Source of the DNA: Planctomycetota bacterium
Lineage (GTDB): Bacteria; Planctomycetota; Phycisphaerae; UBA1845; PWPN01
Assembly: GCA_022711465.1 (NCBI GenBank)
Contig: JAKLEZ010000032.1
Location: 1 to 55,162 of the forward strand
DNA length: 55,162 bases
Reading direction: 5' to 3'
The notes under the pieces were generated by a model, which had not been told where the DNA came from, did no database searches, and saw only the letters and a program-made list of their open reading frames with translations. The translations under genes and the position numbers were made by a program. Shown here piece after piece: positions 25,743 through 33,806 of the stretch. The first letter of the stretch is position 1; every line of letters begins with the position of its first letter.

Positions 25743-27149
25743 ATGTGCTGTGACCTGACCAGACGGCAACTGCTCTCCGCTGCAGGCGCGGTGGGAGCAG
25801 GAGCAATAGCCCAGACCACACACTCCGCCGAGCCGCCCGCGAGCCGGCCAGCCGGCTTCAATCCCCTGACCCGAATCCGGACCGTCTACCTCGCCAAACC
25901 CATCCCGACATGGCCTAAACCCAATCTGGACGTGCAGGCGGAGGTCCGCCGCTGCGAAGCCGAGGTCGCCAAGGCCCTCCACGGCTTGCCCACAATTCGA
26001 ACGCAGGGCGCAGACTTGTACCGCCTGGCCAACGACGTACCTTCATCAGCCCAGGCCCTCGGCGACCCGGACGGCCTTGTGGTCTTCAATATCACTTCAG
26101 GCGTCGGACAGCCGCTCGCCAAACTGGCGGCCATGGATCTTCCGGTCGTCCTGTTCTCACAACCTTTCAGCGGACACGACTGGTCCTCCGTGGCTGCCCT
26201 GCGCTCCGCCGGTCGCAGGATCACCGTGTTCGCCACAAGTGACTTCGCCGAGATCACCACGGCCTGCCGGATGCTCGATGCCGTTCGGAAACTCCGCGAT
26301 TCCCGCATCCTCTTCATCGGCGGAGGACCGTTCGGGACCGAGTCCTCAAATAAGATCCGAGAGCGCTTCGGGACAACCGTCGTCTCGATCGCCCCCGACC
26401 GGCTCAACGCCGCCTACCGGGCCGTGCCTGAAGACGCGGCCAACGCGGATGCCCAGGATTGGATTCGCCATGCGGAGAAGGTGGTTGAACCCTCGGAGTC
26501 CGATATCCGCGATTCCAGCCGCCTCTTCCTGGCCATCCGAAAACTGATGCAGGAAGAGTCCGCGCAGGCGGTCACGATCGATTGCCTCGGTCTCTTTGCC
26601 CGCAAAGTCCTTCCCGCCTACCCCTGCCTGGCCTACTGCCGCCTCAACGACATGGGACTCACCGGCGTCTGCGAAGGGGACATGAGCTCCACCCTGACGC
26701 AGCTTCTGCTGCAGTACGCGTTCGGCGTCCCCGGCTTCGTCAGCGACCCGGTCATCGACACCGCGAGGAACGCCGTCATCCATGCCCACTGTGTCTCGGC
26801 AACCAGGATGGACGGCCCCGACGGCGAGCGATGTCCGTACATCATTCGGAGCCACCTCGAGGACAACAAGGGCGTCTCACTCCAGGTCAGGATGCGCGTC
26901 AGGCAACCTATCACCTGCGCGAAGCTCACCGGGCTTGACACCATCCTCGTGTCGACGGGCACGATCACCGACAATCCCGACGTGGATCGCGGCTGCCGCA
27001 CCAAGATCACCACCAAAGTGGCGGACGCGCGGAAGATGCTCCACAACTACCGCGGCGGCCTGCACCGCGTCATCGTGTACGGCGACCGGCTGAACGCGAT
27101 CCACGACCTGGCGGCCCTGTTGAAACTCAAGGTCGAAGAGGAGTGCTGA
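25743..27149 (+). CDS. Tat-exported L-fucose/L-arabinose isomerase-like protein
   Basis: 468 residues from ATG 25743, with GGAGG six bases upstream. The N-terminus TRRQLLSAAGAVGAGA is a Tat-type signal. The body alternates Rossmann-like strands and helices (GLVVFNITSGVGQPLAKLA, VVLFSQPFSGHDWSS, ILFIGGGPFGTE). It contains AVTIDCLGL, CEGDMSSTLTQLLLQY and a C-terminal beta domain with CRTKITTKV, the overall pattern of the FucI/AraA-like superfamily. In that fold the conserved acidic residue of CEGDM is near the metal and active site. An exported member is unusual, because sugar isomerases are cytosolic, so this may have a different role, such as sugar binding or an epimerase-like reaction. It has its own promoter box and no operon partner. 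Confidence 0.7.
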   Translation: MCCDLTRRQLLSAAGAVGAGAIAQTTHSAEPPASRPAGFNPLTRIRTVYLAKPIPTWPKPNLDVQAEVRRCEAEVAKALHGLPTIRTQGADLYRLANDVPSSAQALGDPDGLVVFNITSGVGQPLAKLAAMDLPVVLFSQPFSGHDWSSVAALRSAGRRITVFATSDFAEITTACRMLDAVRKLRDSRILFIGGGPFGTESSNKIRERFGTTVVSIAPDRLNAAYRAVPEDAANADAQDWIRHAEKVVEPSESDIRDSSRLFLAIRKLMQEESAQAVTIDCLGLFARKVLPAYPCLAYCRLNDMGLTGVCEGDMSSTLTQLLLQYAFGVPGFVSDPVIDTARNAVIHAHCVSATRMDGPDGERCPYIIRSHLEDNKGVSLQVRMRVRQPITCAKLTGLDTILVSTGTITDNPDVDRGCRTKITTKVADARKMLHNYRGGLHRVIVYGDRLNAIHDLAALLKLKVEEEC

Positions 27150-27375
27150 TCGCTCTTTGCCTGGTGGCCCCCGTCCTTCGGAATCGCCGCTGCCCCGCAG
27201 GCACGACAACGGTGACACCGGCCTCCCCTCGGAACCGTCGCTCGCCAACGCGACGATGACTCAACCCCTGTGATCCCCCAAGGTGGTTCTGCACGGCTCT
27301 TGGATCAGAGACGCTTTGGCATCCGCCGACCGGCAACATCCGCTACGCTTCGCATCTCTCACGACTCAGAAACAC

Positions 27376-27457
27376 TGCGCGAGGGGGGAATCGAACCCCC
27401 ACACCTTGCGGTACAGGAACCTAAATCCTGCGCGTCTGCCAATTCCGCCACTCGCGC
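27376..27457 (-). tRNA. tRNA-Leu (anticodon UAG)
   Basis: A class II tRNA of 82 bases on the minus strand. The acceptor GCGCGAG (27457-27451) pairs with CTCGCGC (27383-27377), with discriminator A at 27376. The anticodon stem CAGGA/TCCTG encloses TTTAGGT, with anticodon TAG at 27423-27421. A short variable arm (TACCGCAAGGTG region) and a T arm GGGGG-TTCGATT-CCCCC follow. CCA is not encoded. It reads CUA/CUG leucine codons. Confidence 0.97.
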
Positions 27458-27830
27458 ATCTCATCTGCCAGGGACTCCTGATCGCCGTGTCATCGACACA
27501 GGATGTGGGCTTCTCGTCCCTGCCGTGCCGAAACAAGACTACAGCATACCATCTCGACTCCTCGTCGCAAAGCAGAACTCCGATCAAACACAGCGTACAC
27601 ACCGTGGCCAATGGCGCTGCCGCCTCCACAGCCCTCGTGGGCCGGCATGACCGAGATCGCCGTAACGACCGCCGTTCGGCCCGGTTGACGTCCACCACGG
27701 CGACCTTTAGGCTGCACTCGACACAGGTGTGGTCGTCAGATCCGAACCAGCAGCAGAGGGTGCGCTTGTCAAAGGCCAAACCTTGACCGATGCTCGATCG
27801 CCCCCAGTCTGCGTTCGAGAGGAATCCAAA
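27458..27830. other. Region between tRNA-Leu and the DUF4038 gene
   Basis: 373 bases, and a further 226 bases between 27150 and 27375 on the other side of the tRNA. Neither stretch shows a gene with a ribosome binding site or a recognisable domain. The tRNA promoter should lie just above 27457 on the minus strand, but I do not see a clear box pair. Confidence 0.35.
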
Positions 27831-29270
27831 ATGCGAATCGACCTGTCACTCGTTGTCACCCTGACCTTGGCGCTGAACTCCCATGTCGCCGTGGCCGACA
27901 AGCTGCCTAAACTCGCAGTCAGCGAGAATAAGCATTTCCTCGTCCTGGAGGACGGCTTGCCGTTCTTCTATCTGGGCGACACAGCCTGGGAGATGTTCCA
28001 TCGCCTCAACCGCGAAGACGCCGACCGATATCTGGCCAACCGGGCGGAGAAGGCCTTCACCGTGATCCAGGCGGTTGCCTTCGCCGAGGTCGACGGACAC
28101 GCGGTGCCCAACACGTACGGCCACCTCCCCATGATCGACCTGGATCCGGCCAGGCCGGCGATCAAGGACGGCCCGGACAACGACTATTGGGATCATGTGG
28201 ACTACATCGTGAACCGGGCGAACTCGCTGGGGCTGTACATCGGATTCCTGCCCACCTGGGGCCGCTACTGGCACGATAAGGTCCATAACGACAAACCGCT
28301 GTTCACCACCGCCAATGCGGCCGCTTATGGCCAGTGGCTGGGGCGGCGCTACCGCGAAAAGGGGCTGATCTGGATCCTCGGTGGAGATCGGCCCGTCGAC
28401 AACGATGAACAACGTGCCATCATCGCGGCTATGGCCCAGGGACTGCGCCAGGGCGACGGCGGGGCTCACCTGATCACCTTGCACCCACCCGGCGGAGCGG
28501 GCTCCTCCCAGTGGTTTCATGACGCCAAATGGCTCGACTTCAACATGCGCCAGAACGGCCACCAGGCCGAATACACCGGCCGGTACGACAAGACCGGGGC
28601 CGATTACGCCCGCAAGCCCACTAAGCCGGTCCTCGACGGCGAGCCGATCTACGAGGATCACCCCGTTTCCTTCAACGCAGATAAGCTCGGACATTCCACC
28701 GCGGCCGACGTCCGCCGACCCCTCTACTGGGACCTGTTCAGCGGGGCATGCGGACACACCTACGGCCATCATTCCGTGTGGCAGATGTGGCAGCCTGGTC
28801 GCAACCCGATCAACAACCCGCTGATGCCGTGGCGCCAGGCCATCAATCAGCCCGGAGCGGGACAGATGCAGTACGGCCGCCGTCTGATCGAGTCACGCCC
28901 AATCCTCACCCGCGTGCCGGACGACTCGATCATCGTGACCGACCGCGTGCCGACGGCCGTACCCGGGGCCGGGCGGTACCGGTTCGCGGCCACCCGAGAC
29001 CAGGAAGGCACCTACGCCATGGTGTACGCGCCCACCGGACGGGCGTTCTCGGTCCGGATGGAAGTCATCAAGAACCCCAAGGTCAAGGCCTGGTGGTTCA
29101 ATCCACGCGACGGACACGCGACCGCCATCGGCGAGTTCAACAACACCGGCCAGCAACGGTTCGTCCCACCTGATCCGGGTGAAGGGCTGGACTGGATCCT
29201 GGTCCTGGACGACGCGGCCAAGGCTTACCCGCCGCCCGGCCAACACCCAACGACCCAGCCCGTTCGGTAG
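27831..29270 (+). CDS. Secreted DUF4038/apiosidase-like (GH140-type) protein
   Basis: 479 residues from ATG 27831 (GAGAGGA upstream). A signal peptide ends at AVA-D near residue 23. The catalytic barrel opens with HFLVLEDGLPFFYLGDTAWEMFHRL, characteristic of DUF4038 (PF13204). It contains IWILGGDRP and PVLDGEPIYED, the two conserved acidic regions; the latter carries the probable nucleophile Glu. After about residue 385 comes the putative collagen-binding C-terminal domain (PF12904), including WWFNPRDG and the closing GLDWILVLDD. Characterised relatives release apiose from rhamnogalacturonan II side chains, so a pectin target is plausible but unproven. The oxidoreductase gene downstream on the same strand may handle the product. 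Confidence 0.85.
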   Translation: MRIDLSLVVTLTLALNSHVAVADKLPKLAVSENKHFLVLEDGLPFFYLGDTAWEMFHRLNREDADRYLANRAEKAFTVIQAVAFAEVDGHAVPNTYGHLPMIDLDPARPAIKDGPDNDYWDHVDYIVNRANSLGLYIGFLPTWGRYWHDKVHNDKPLFTTANAAAYGQWLGRRYREKGLIWILGGDRPVDNDEQRAIIAAMAQGLRQGDGGAHLITLHPPGGAGSSQWFHDAKWLDFNMRQNGHQAEYTGRYDKTGADYARKPTKPVLDGEPIYEDHPVSFNADKLGHSTAADVRRPLYWDLFSGACGHTYGHHSVWQMWQPGRNPINNPLMPWRQAINQPGAGQMQYGRRLIESRPILTRVPDDSIIVTDRVPTAVPGAGRYRFAATRDQEGTYAMVYAPTGRAFSVRMEVIKNPKVKAWWFNPRDGHATAIGEFNNTGQQRFVPPDPGEGLDWILVLDDAAKAYPPPGQHPTTQPVR

Positions 29271-29462
29271 GGGGCACGGATCGCCCGCCCCCCGCTGTCG
29301 ACCTCCACGCCACCTGCCCCATCTCACCCTCCGACGCCGCCCTCAAATCACTTGTCCGCCAACCGACTTGCGGTTACCCTTCCAAATTCCGCACGACCGC
29401 TCAGGCTCCACCGGCGGGAAAAGTGCGGGCACCGTAGTACTTGTTGATTTGGAGAGACTCCG

Positions 29463-30959
29463 ATGAAGAACCCTGTGACGCGCAGACAGTTCCTCGAGAA
29501 CGGCACGATGGCAGCTGGAGCGGCGGCCGTAACCGCTGCACTCGGCGGTTGCGGTACCGCCGGCACCGGAATGACATTCGGACCCGCCCCGGCGACCAGG
29601 GTCAGCCGCCGAACGGTGAGCCCCAATGAGAAGTTCAACATCACCCTGGTCGGCTGCGGCGGCATGGGTCGCTACAAGCTCGGCAACTTCATGGACTCCA
29701 AGCAGTGCAATGTCGTCGCTCTCTGCGACGTGGATGATAAACAGCTCGCCGGCGCCGCCGAGGATGCCGCCAAGAAACTCAACCAGAAGCCCGAACTCAT
29801 CAAGGACTATCGCCAGGTCGTCACCCGCAAGGATATCGACCTCGTGATCGTCGCCACACCCGATCACTGGCACGCCGCCCCCATGATGCTCGCGGTCGCC
29901 AGTGGCAAGGATGTCTATTGCGAGAAACCGTGCTGCCACAACATCCACGAAGGTCGATTGATGGTCAATGCCGCCAAGAAATACGGGGCGGTCGTCCAGG
30001 TGGGAACCCACCAGCGCGAGATCCCCCACATCCAGGAGGCCCGCGAGTTCATCCGGGCCGGCAAGCTCGGCACAATCAGCATGACCAATACCTACACCTA
30101 CGGCAACGAGGTCTTCGCAAACATGGGGAACGATCCCGACGGACCCGTGCCACCCGGTGTCAACTACGACATGTGGCTCGGCGCGGCCAGGGTCCTGCCG
30201 TTCAACAAGCGGCGGTTCCATAACACCTGGCGCTGGTACTTCGACTACGGGTGCGGCATGGTCGGCGACTGGAACGTCCACCTGCAGGACATCATCATGT
30301 GGACTATGGGCGCGGTTTCCCCCATCTCCGTCTCCTGCGTCGGCGGACACTTCATCATCGAAGACGATCGAACCACTCCCGACATGATGCAGGCGGTCTA
30401 CGAATTCCCCGCCCCCCAGGACGCTCCAACCAGCAAGCAGGGCTTCATCCAGACCTACACCATGCGCAAGGTCAGCGGCAAACCGTGGGATGTCGGCGGA
30501 TACGGCATGGACTTCCACGGCACGAACGGCATGATCCACCTCACACGCAATGACTACGTCACTGATCCGGATAAGTGGGATTGGAAGTTCTGGGACGGAG
30601 TCAAAAAGCAGGGCCGGATCGGCCCCAACCAGTCCGAGTGGCGCACCGGCAACATGACCAAGGAACAGAAGAACCGCAACTTCCCCGGCGCCGACCAGGC
30701 CGCTCACCAGAAACACGTCGAGGACTTCCTTGCCTGCGTGCGCGACCGCAAGCCACCACTCGCCAACCTCGAATCACACTACTACTCGGTCGCCGCCTGC
30801 CATCTGGCCAACGTCTCCCTCCGCGTCGGCCGGCGAGTCTACTGGGACGGCACCCGCGAACTCTGCTTCACCGATCGCGAACTGAGAATCCCGGATCGGG
30901 AAGCCAACAAGTACCTGGCTCGCGAGTACCGCAAGGGCTTCGAACTGCCCGTGGTCTGA
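29463..30959 (+). CDS. Tat-exported Gfo/Idh/MocA-family oxidoreductase
   Basis: 498 residues. The N-terminus TRRQFLENGTMAAGAAAVTAA is a Tat signal ending near a GGCG lipobox-like sequence. The Rossmann domain carries LVGCGGMG for NAD(P) binding and EKPCCHNI, the EKP lysine region that is catalytic in this superfamily. The C-terminal domain has DYGCGMVGDWNVH and the closing VEDFLACVRDRKPP, typical of planctomycete members. GGAGA precedes the ATG. Family members oxidise or reduce sugars using tightly bound NAD(P), and exported members carry the cofactor through Tat. It follows the apiosidase-like gene by 192 bases on the same strand, and a strong hairpin lies downstream. Confidence 0.92.
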   Translation: MKNPVTRRQFLENGTMAAGAAAVTAALGGCGTAGTGMTFGPAPATRVSRRTVSPNEKFNITLVGCGGMGRYKLGNFMDSKQCNVVALCDVDDKQLAGAAEDAAKKLNQKPELIKDYRQVVTRKDIDLVIVATPDHWHAAPMMLAVASGKDVYCEKPCCHNIHEGRLMVNAAKKYGAVVQVGTHQREIPHIQEAREFIRAGKLGTISMTNTYTYGNEVFANMGNDPDGPVPPGVNYDMWLGAARVLPFNKRRFHNTWRWYFDYGCGMVGDWNVHLQDIIMWTMGAVSPISVSCVGGHFIIEDDRTTPDMMQAVYEFPAPQDAPTSKQGFIQTYTMRKVSGKPWDVGGYGMDFHGTNGMIHLTRNDYVTDPDKWDWKFWDGVKKQGRIGPNQSEWRTGNMTKEQKNRNFPGADQAAHQKHVEDFLACVRDRKPPLANLESHYYSVAACHLANVSLRVGRRVYWDGTRELCFTDRELRIPDREANKYLAREYRKGFELPVV

Positions 30960-31013
30960 CCCGCCCACCCAACGGCCACGTCTGACCACCCCCCGACAAG
31001 TACACCCTCACAG

Positions 31014-31045
31014 CACGGGCGTGAGCACTTGGCCTCACGCCCGTG
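31014..31045 (+). terminator. Intrinsic terminator hairpin after the oxidoreductase gene
   Basis: A perfect 12-base-pair stem: CACGGGCGTGAG (31014-31025) with CTCACGCCCGTG (31034-31045), with an 8-base loop, followed by TTTCT. It begins 55 bases after the stop codon. The T-run is short, so strength is uncertain. Confidence 0.7.
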
Positions 31046-31322
31046 TTTCTGCCACGCCCCACGCCCAAGACCACATCCCACCCGCCCAGAAACCGATGCC
31101 CGCGCCTCAGCGGCAAACCGGGCCAGCCTGCACGCCGCTGCAAACAGTCACTCGGTCACAAGGCACACCCGAGTCACTTCACGTCGGCCACCACCGGCCA
31201 TATCACAGAAACGGACCCCAATCCGACGCCTGCCTCCTTCCGATCTTGCCTGAGATGACTGGCGGCTTTCCGTCACGCGGGTCCCACCCTGCCTCGCAGC
31301 TTACAGGCAACTGCTTGAGACC

Positions 31323-31351
31323 TTGCGGGTCGGAAGAGCATGAGGTACACT
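31323..31351 (+). promoter_or_regulatory. Promoter for the 79-residue protein gene
   Basis: TTGCGG (31323-31328) and TACACT (31346-31351) are separated by 17 bases. Transcription should start near 31358, about 100 bases before the ATG at 31461. From the terminator to here (31046-31322) there is no recognised feature. Confidence 0.55.
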
Positions 31352-31460
31352 TCACAAGTCAGTAATCCAGTGCAGGCCCCACGCGCGGCCTCGGCGGTTC
31401 ATGCCGTCCCGCCCATGCGGTCACTCCCCCCGACCGCACGCGAGAGAGAAGGAGGCGAAT

Positions 31461-31700
31461 ATGGCAACCTATAAGGATCCACGCACGTGGCCCACCGTGG
31501 TCCACCTGCTGCTCGAGCAACTCCATCCCGAATGGAATCGCCTCGATCCCGATCTTGACCTGACCGACGGATGCCTGCGCGATCATCATCTCGATCCCGC
31601 AACGGCCACCGTCAGTCAACTCCAGCGCGCACTCGCCCGCGATCTGCTGTTCGCAAAGGAACGCCACGAGGACCTGATCCAGCCGATCGGCAGAAGCTGA
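31461..31700 (+). CDS. Small uncharacterised protein, 79 residues
   Basis: ATG 31461 has AAGGAGG five bases upstream and a promoter about 110 bases upstream, which make this a real small gene. The sequence is soluble and acidic/basic mixed, with no signal peptide, cysteine or membrane segment. It contains WPTVVHLLLEQLHPEW, a Leu/Asp-rich middle DPDLDLTDGCL and a C-terminal helix LARDLLFAKERHEDLIQPIG. I do not recognise the family. It is monocistronic, 307 bases upstream of the YxWxxGxW gene. The intervening 31701-32007 holds no other gene I can support. Confidence 0.65.
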   Translation: MATYKDPRTWPTVVHLLLEQLHPEWNRLDPDLDLTDGCLRDHHLDPATATVSQLQRALARDLLFAKERHEDLIQPIGRS

Positions 31701-32007
31701 TCGGAGACCGTCGACCTCCCCCAACCGGTCGTCCCTGCGCCACACCTCGCCGACTGCAGTCCGAACAAGCCTGGAGAAACCCTTCGTCATATCACCGAGC
31801 GAGTCCCCGTGGATCACCTGATGACCTGAGTCCTCCGGGGCAGTCGCTTTCCGCCAGGATTCCCGTGTGGTAGCATGATAGGGCCCGATTCCGCTTGGCC
31901 ATCAACGCCAGCTCCCTGGTTTGCAGGCAGGAAGTCCCGGCGAGCCGGACAACAGGAAGACGGGTCAGTTGAACCAGTCCGGCAGAAGCTGGGCCTGAGA
32001 GGATGAC

Positions 32008-33666
32008 ATGAGAACAAGACACCCGTTTTGCGGCGGCCGTACTCGATGGGTATGCGCCGGTCTGCTTGCACTGTCCATGCTGCTGGGAACCGCCCAGAAC
32101 CTCTTGGCCGACCGCGATGATCATGATCGCGACCGAAATCACCGCGACCGGGAAACCCGCCTCCAGATCAACGTCAATGTCGGCGGGCCGGCGACCCCGC
32201 CCCCTCCTCCCTGGGTCGTGGATAACCGCGGTCCAATCCACGAAGCGTTTGCCGAACCGGTGGTGTTTGATCCCAAACCCGGCTTGGTGGTCCTCAGACG
32301 CCCCCCCGTATTGCTCAACGAGGCACCCCCTCCCCATTGCCCTCGAGGCGACGACATCCGCTGGATTCCCGGATACTGGGCTTGGGACGACGACCGCAAC
32401 GACTTCGTCTGGATCAGCGGCATCTGGCGAAATATCCCCCCCGGCAGAGAATTCGTCCCAGGATACTGGTGCGAAACCCAGGGCCGCTATCAGTGGGTCC
32501 CTGGCTGCTGGCAGAGTAGCCAAACCGAAGTGCTCCAATACCTGCCCAACCCGCCCGAGTCACTCGACGCGGCCGCAACCGGCCTTCCACCACAACCCAA
32601 CTACATCTGGGTCCCCGGCGTCTGGGTCTGGTCCTCGTCAGGCTATGCGTGGCGGCCGGGCTACTGGATCGCCCCCCGGGAAGAGTGGGTGTGGGTGCCC
32701 GATCGCTACGTCTGGACACCCCGCGGCTATGTCTTCGTCAACGGCTACTGGGACTACGTGATGCCTCGACGCGGCGTCCTGTTTGCCCCCGTCTACCTGC
32801 CGCCGCAGCAACTCAGCCGCCCCGCATTCGTCTACACCCCCGACGTGGTTGTCAACGTGACCGTCCTCATCGGCAAGATCTTCGCTCGTCCTCATTACGA
32901 CCATTACTACTTCGGCGATTACTACGACCGCTCCTACTTCAGGTCCGGCATCTACCCCGTGGTCTCCTACCACAACAGCCGCTACGGCTATGATCCGATC
33001 TTCGCCCATCATGTGGCCATGCATAAGACCGACCAGGACAAATTCACCCGGGAGTTGCGTGACGACTACCGCTTTCGGCGCGACCATCCGGAAGCCCGAC
33101 CGCCACGTACCTACTCCGACCTCCAGCGGATGGCTGGACGCAACGACGTCAGCCCGGAAAAAACCAGACATCTCGGCATGGCCCAGGCCCTCGCTCAGGT
33201 CGTCAACCGCCCGGATGCACCCTTCCGCTTCCAGTCTCTGCCCAACGAACGGATCGATGCCGCCCGCCAGACGGCGAGCCAACTTAGGAGGTATATAGAG
33301 GAAAGAAGAAACTCCGAAACCCGCCGCCCCCAAGACCTGTGGAAGGGGGCGGTGGGCGTCCCCCTGGACCAGCCCGCCGGCCGCAGAGAAACCGGAACCC
33401 AGGAACGATCCGGTCAGCCCCCACGCCAGACGGCCCGCTCACCCCAGCCCTCTCGCCAGACCGCGCAGACAACCCCGCCAACCATTCAGCGCTCCACCAA
33501 TCAGGCCAACGAGATCCGAATCCAGCGCTCGCCCGTCGGTAGCCGGGCACGCAACATCCTCGATCAGCTGTTCAAGCCGACACCCACACCCCCGAAGGCG
33601 TCCGCACCCGACCACAAGATCAAGCCGGGCTCGCGGGTCAGCAATCGCCGGGAACCTCAGGAGTAG
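32008..33666 (+). CDS. Secreted YxWxxGxW-repeat protein
   Basis: 552 residues; a signal peptide ends near QNLLA-D (about residue 34), followed by a histidine/aspartate-rich stretch. Between about residues 115 and 265 repeated aromatic units of the type WIPGYWAW, WVPGCWQ, WVPGVWVW, WRPGYWI and VNGYWDY occur, matching the YXWGXW repeat family. The second half is tyrosine/arginine-rich (HYDHYYFGDYYDR), ending in a low-complexity, proline/glutamine-rich tail. The repeats probably form a beta-propeller- or sheet-like extracellular structure; function in the family is unknown. The ATG follows GAGAGG. It is transcribed alone. Confidence 0.82.
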   Translation: MRTRHPFCGGRTRWVCAGLLALSMLLGTAQNLLADRDDHDRDRNHRDRETRLQINVNVGGPATPPPPPWVVDNRGPIHEAFAEPVVFDPKPGLVVLRRPPVLLNEAPPPHCPRGDDIRWIPGYWAWDDDRNDFVWISGIWRNIPPGREFVPGYWCETQGRYQWVPGCWQSSQTEVLQYLPNPPESLDAAATGLPPQPNYIWVPGVWVWSSSGYAWRPGYWIAPREEWVWVPDRYVWTPRGYVFVNGYWDYVMPRRGVLFAPVYLPPQQLSRPAFVYTPDVVVNVTVLIGKIFARPHYDHYYFGDYYDRSYFRSGIYPVVSYHNSRYGYDPIFAHHVAMHKTDQDKFTRELRDDYRFRRDHPEARPPRTYSDLQRMAGRNDVSPEKTRHLGMAQALAQVVNRPDAPFRFQSLPNERIDAARQTASQLRRYIEERRNSETRRPQDLWKGAVGVPLDQPAGRRETGTQERSGQPPRQTARSPQPSRQTAQTTPPTIQRSTNQANEIRIQRSPVGSRARNILDQLFKPTPTPPKASAPDHKIKPGSRVSNRREPQE

Positions 33667-33806
33667 ACCGCAACCCGACCGAGCTCATCCAAGAACCAGT
33701 CCGCCAACCGTTCTCGACACCCCCGGTACGCGAACCGCCCGCTCCCCAGGCAGGACCATCCCGGCCCCAACCCGCAGACCAGGCCCGCCGCTTCGCCTAC
33801 GCCTCG

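Noticed and set aside
29343..30716. 457-codon minus-strand frame opposite the Gfo/Idh/MocA oxidoreductase
   Set aside because: The opposite strand shows a complete family-matching protein with Tat signal; the antisense frame has no domain.
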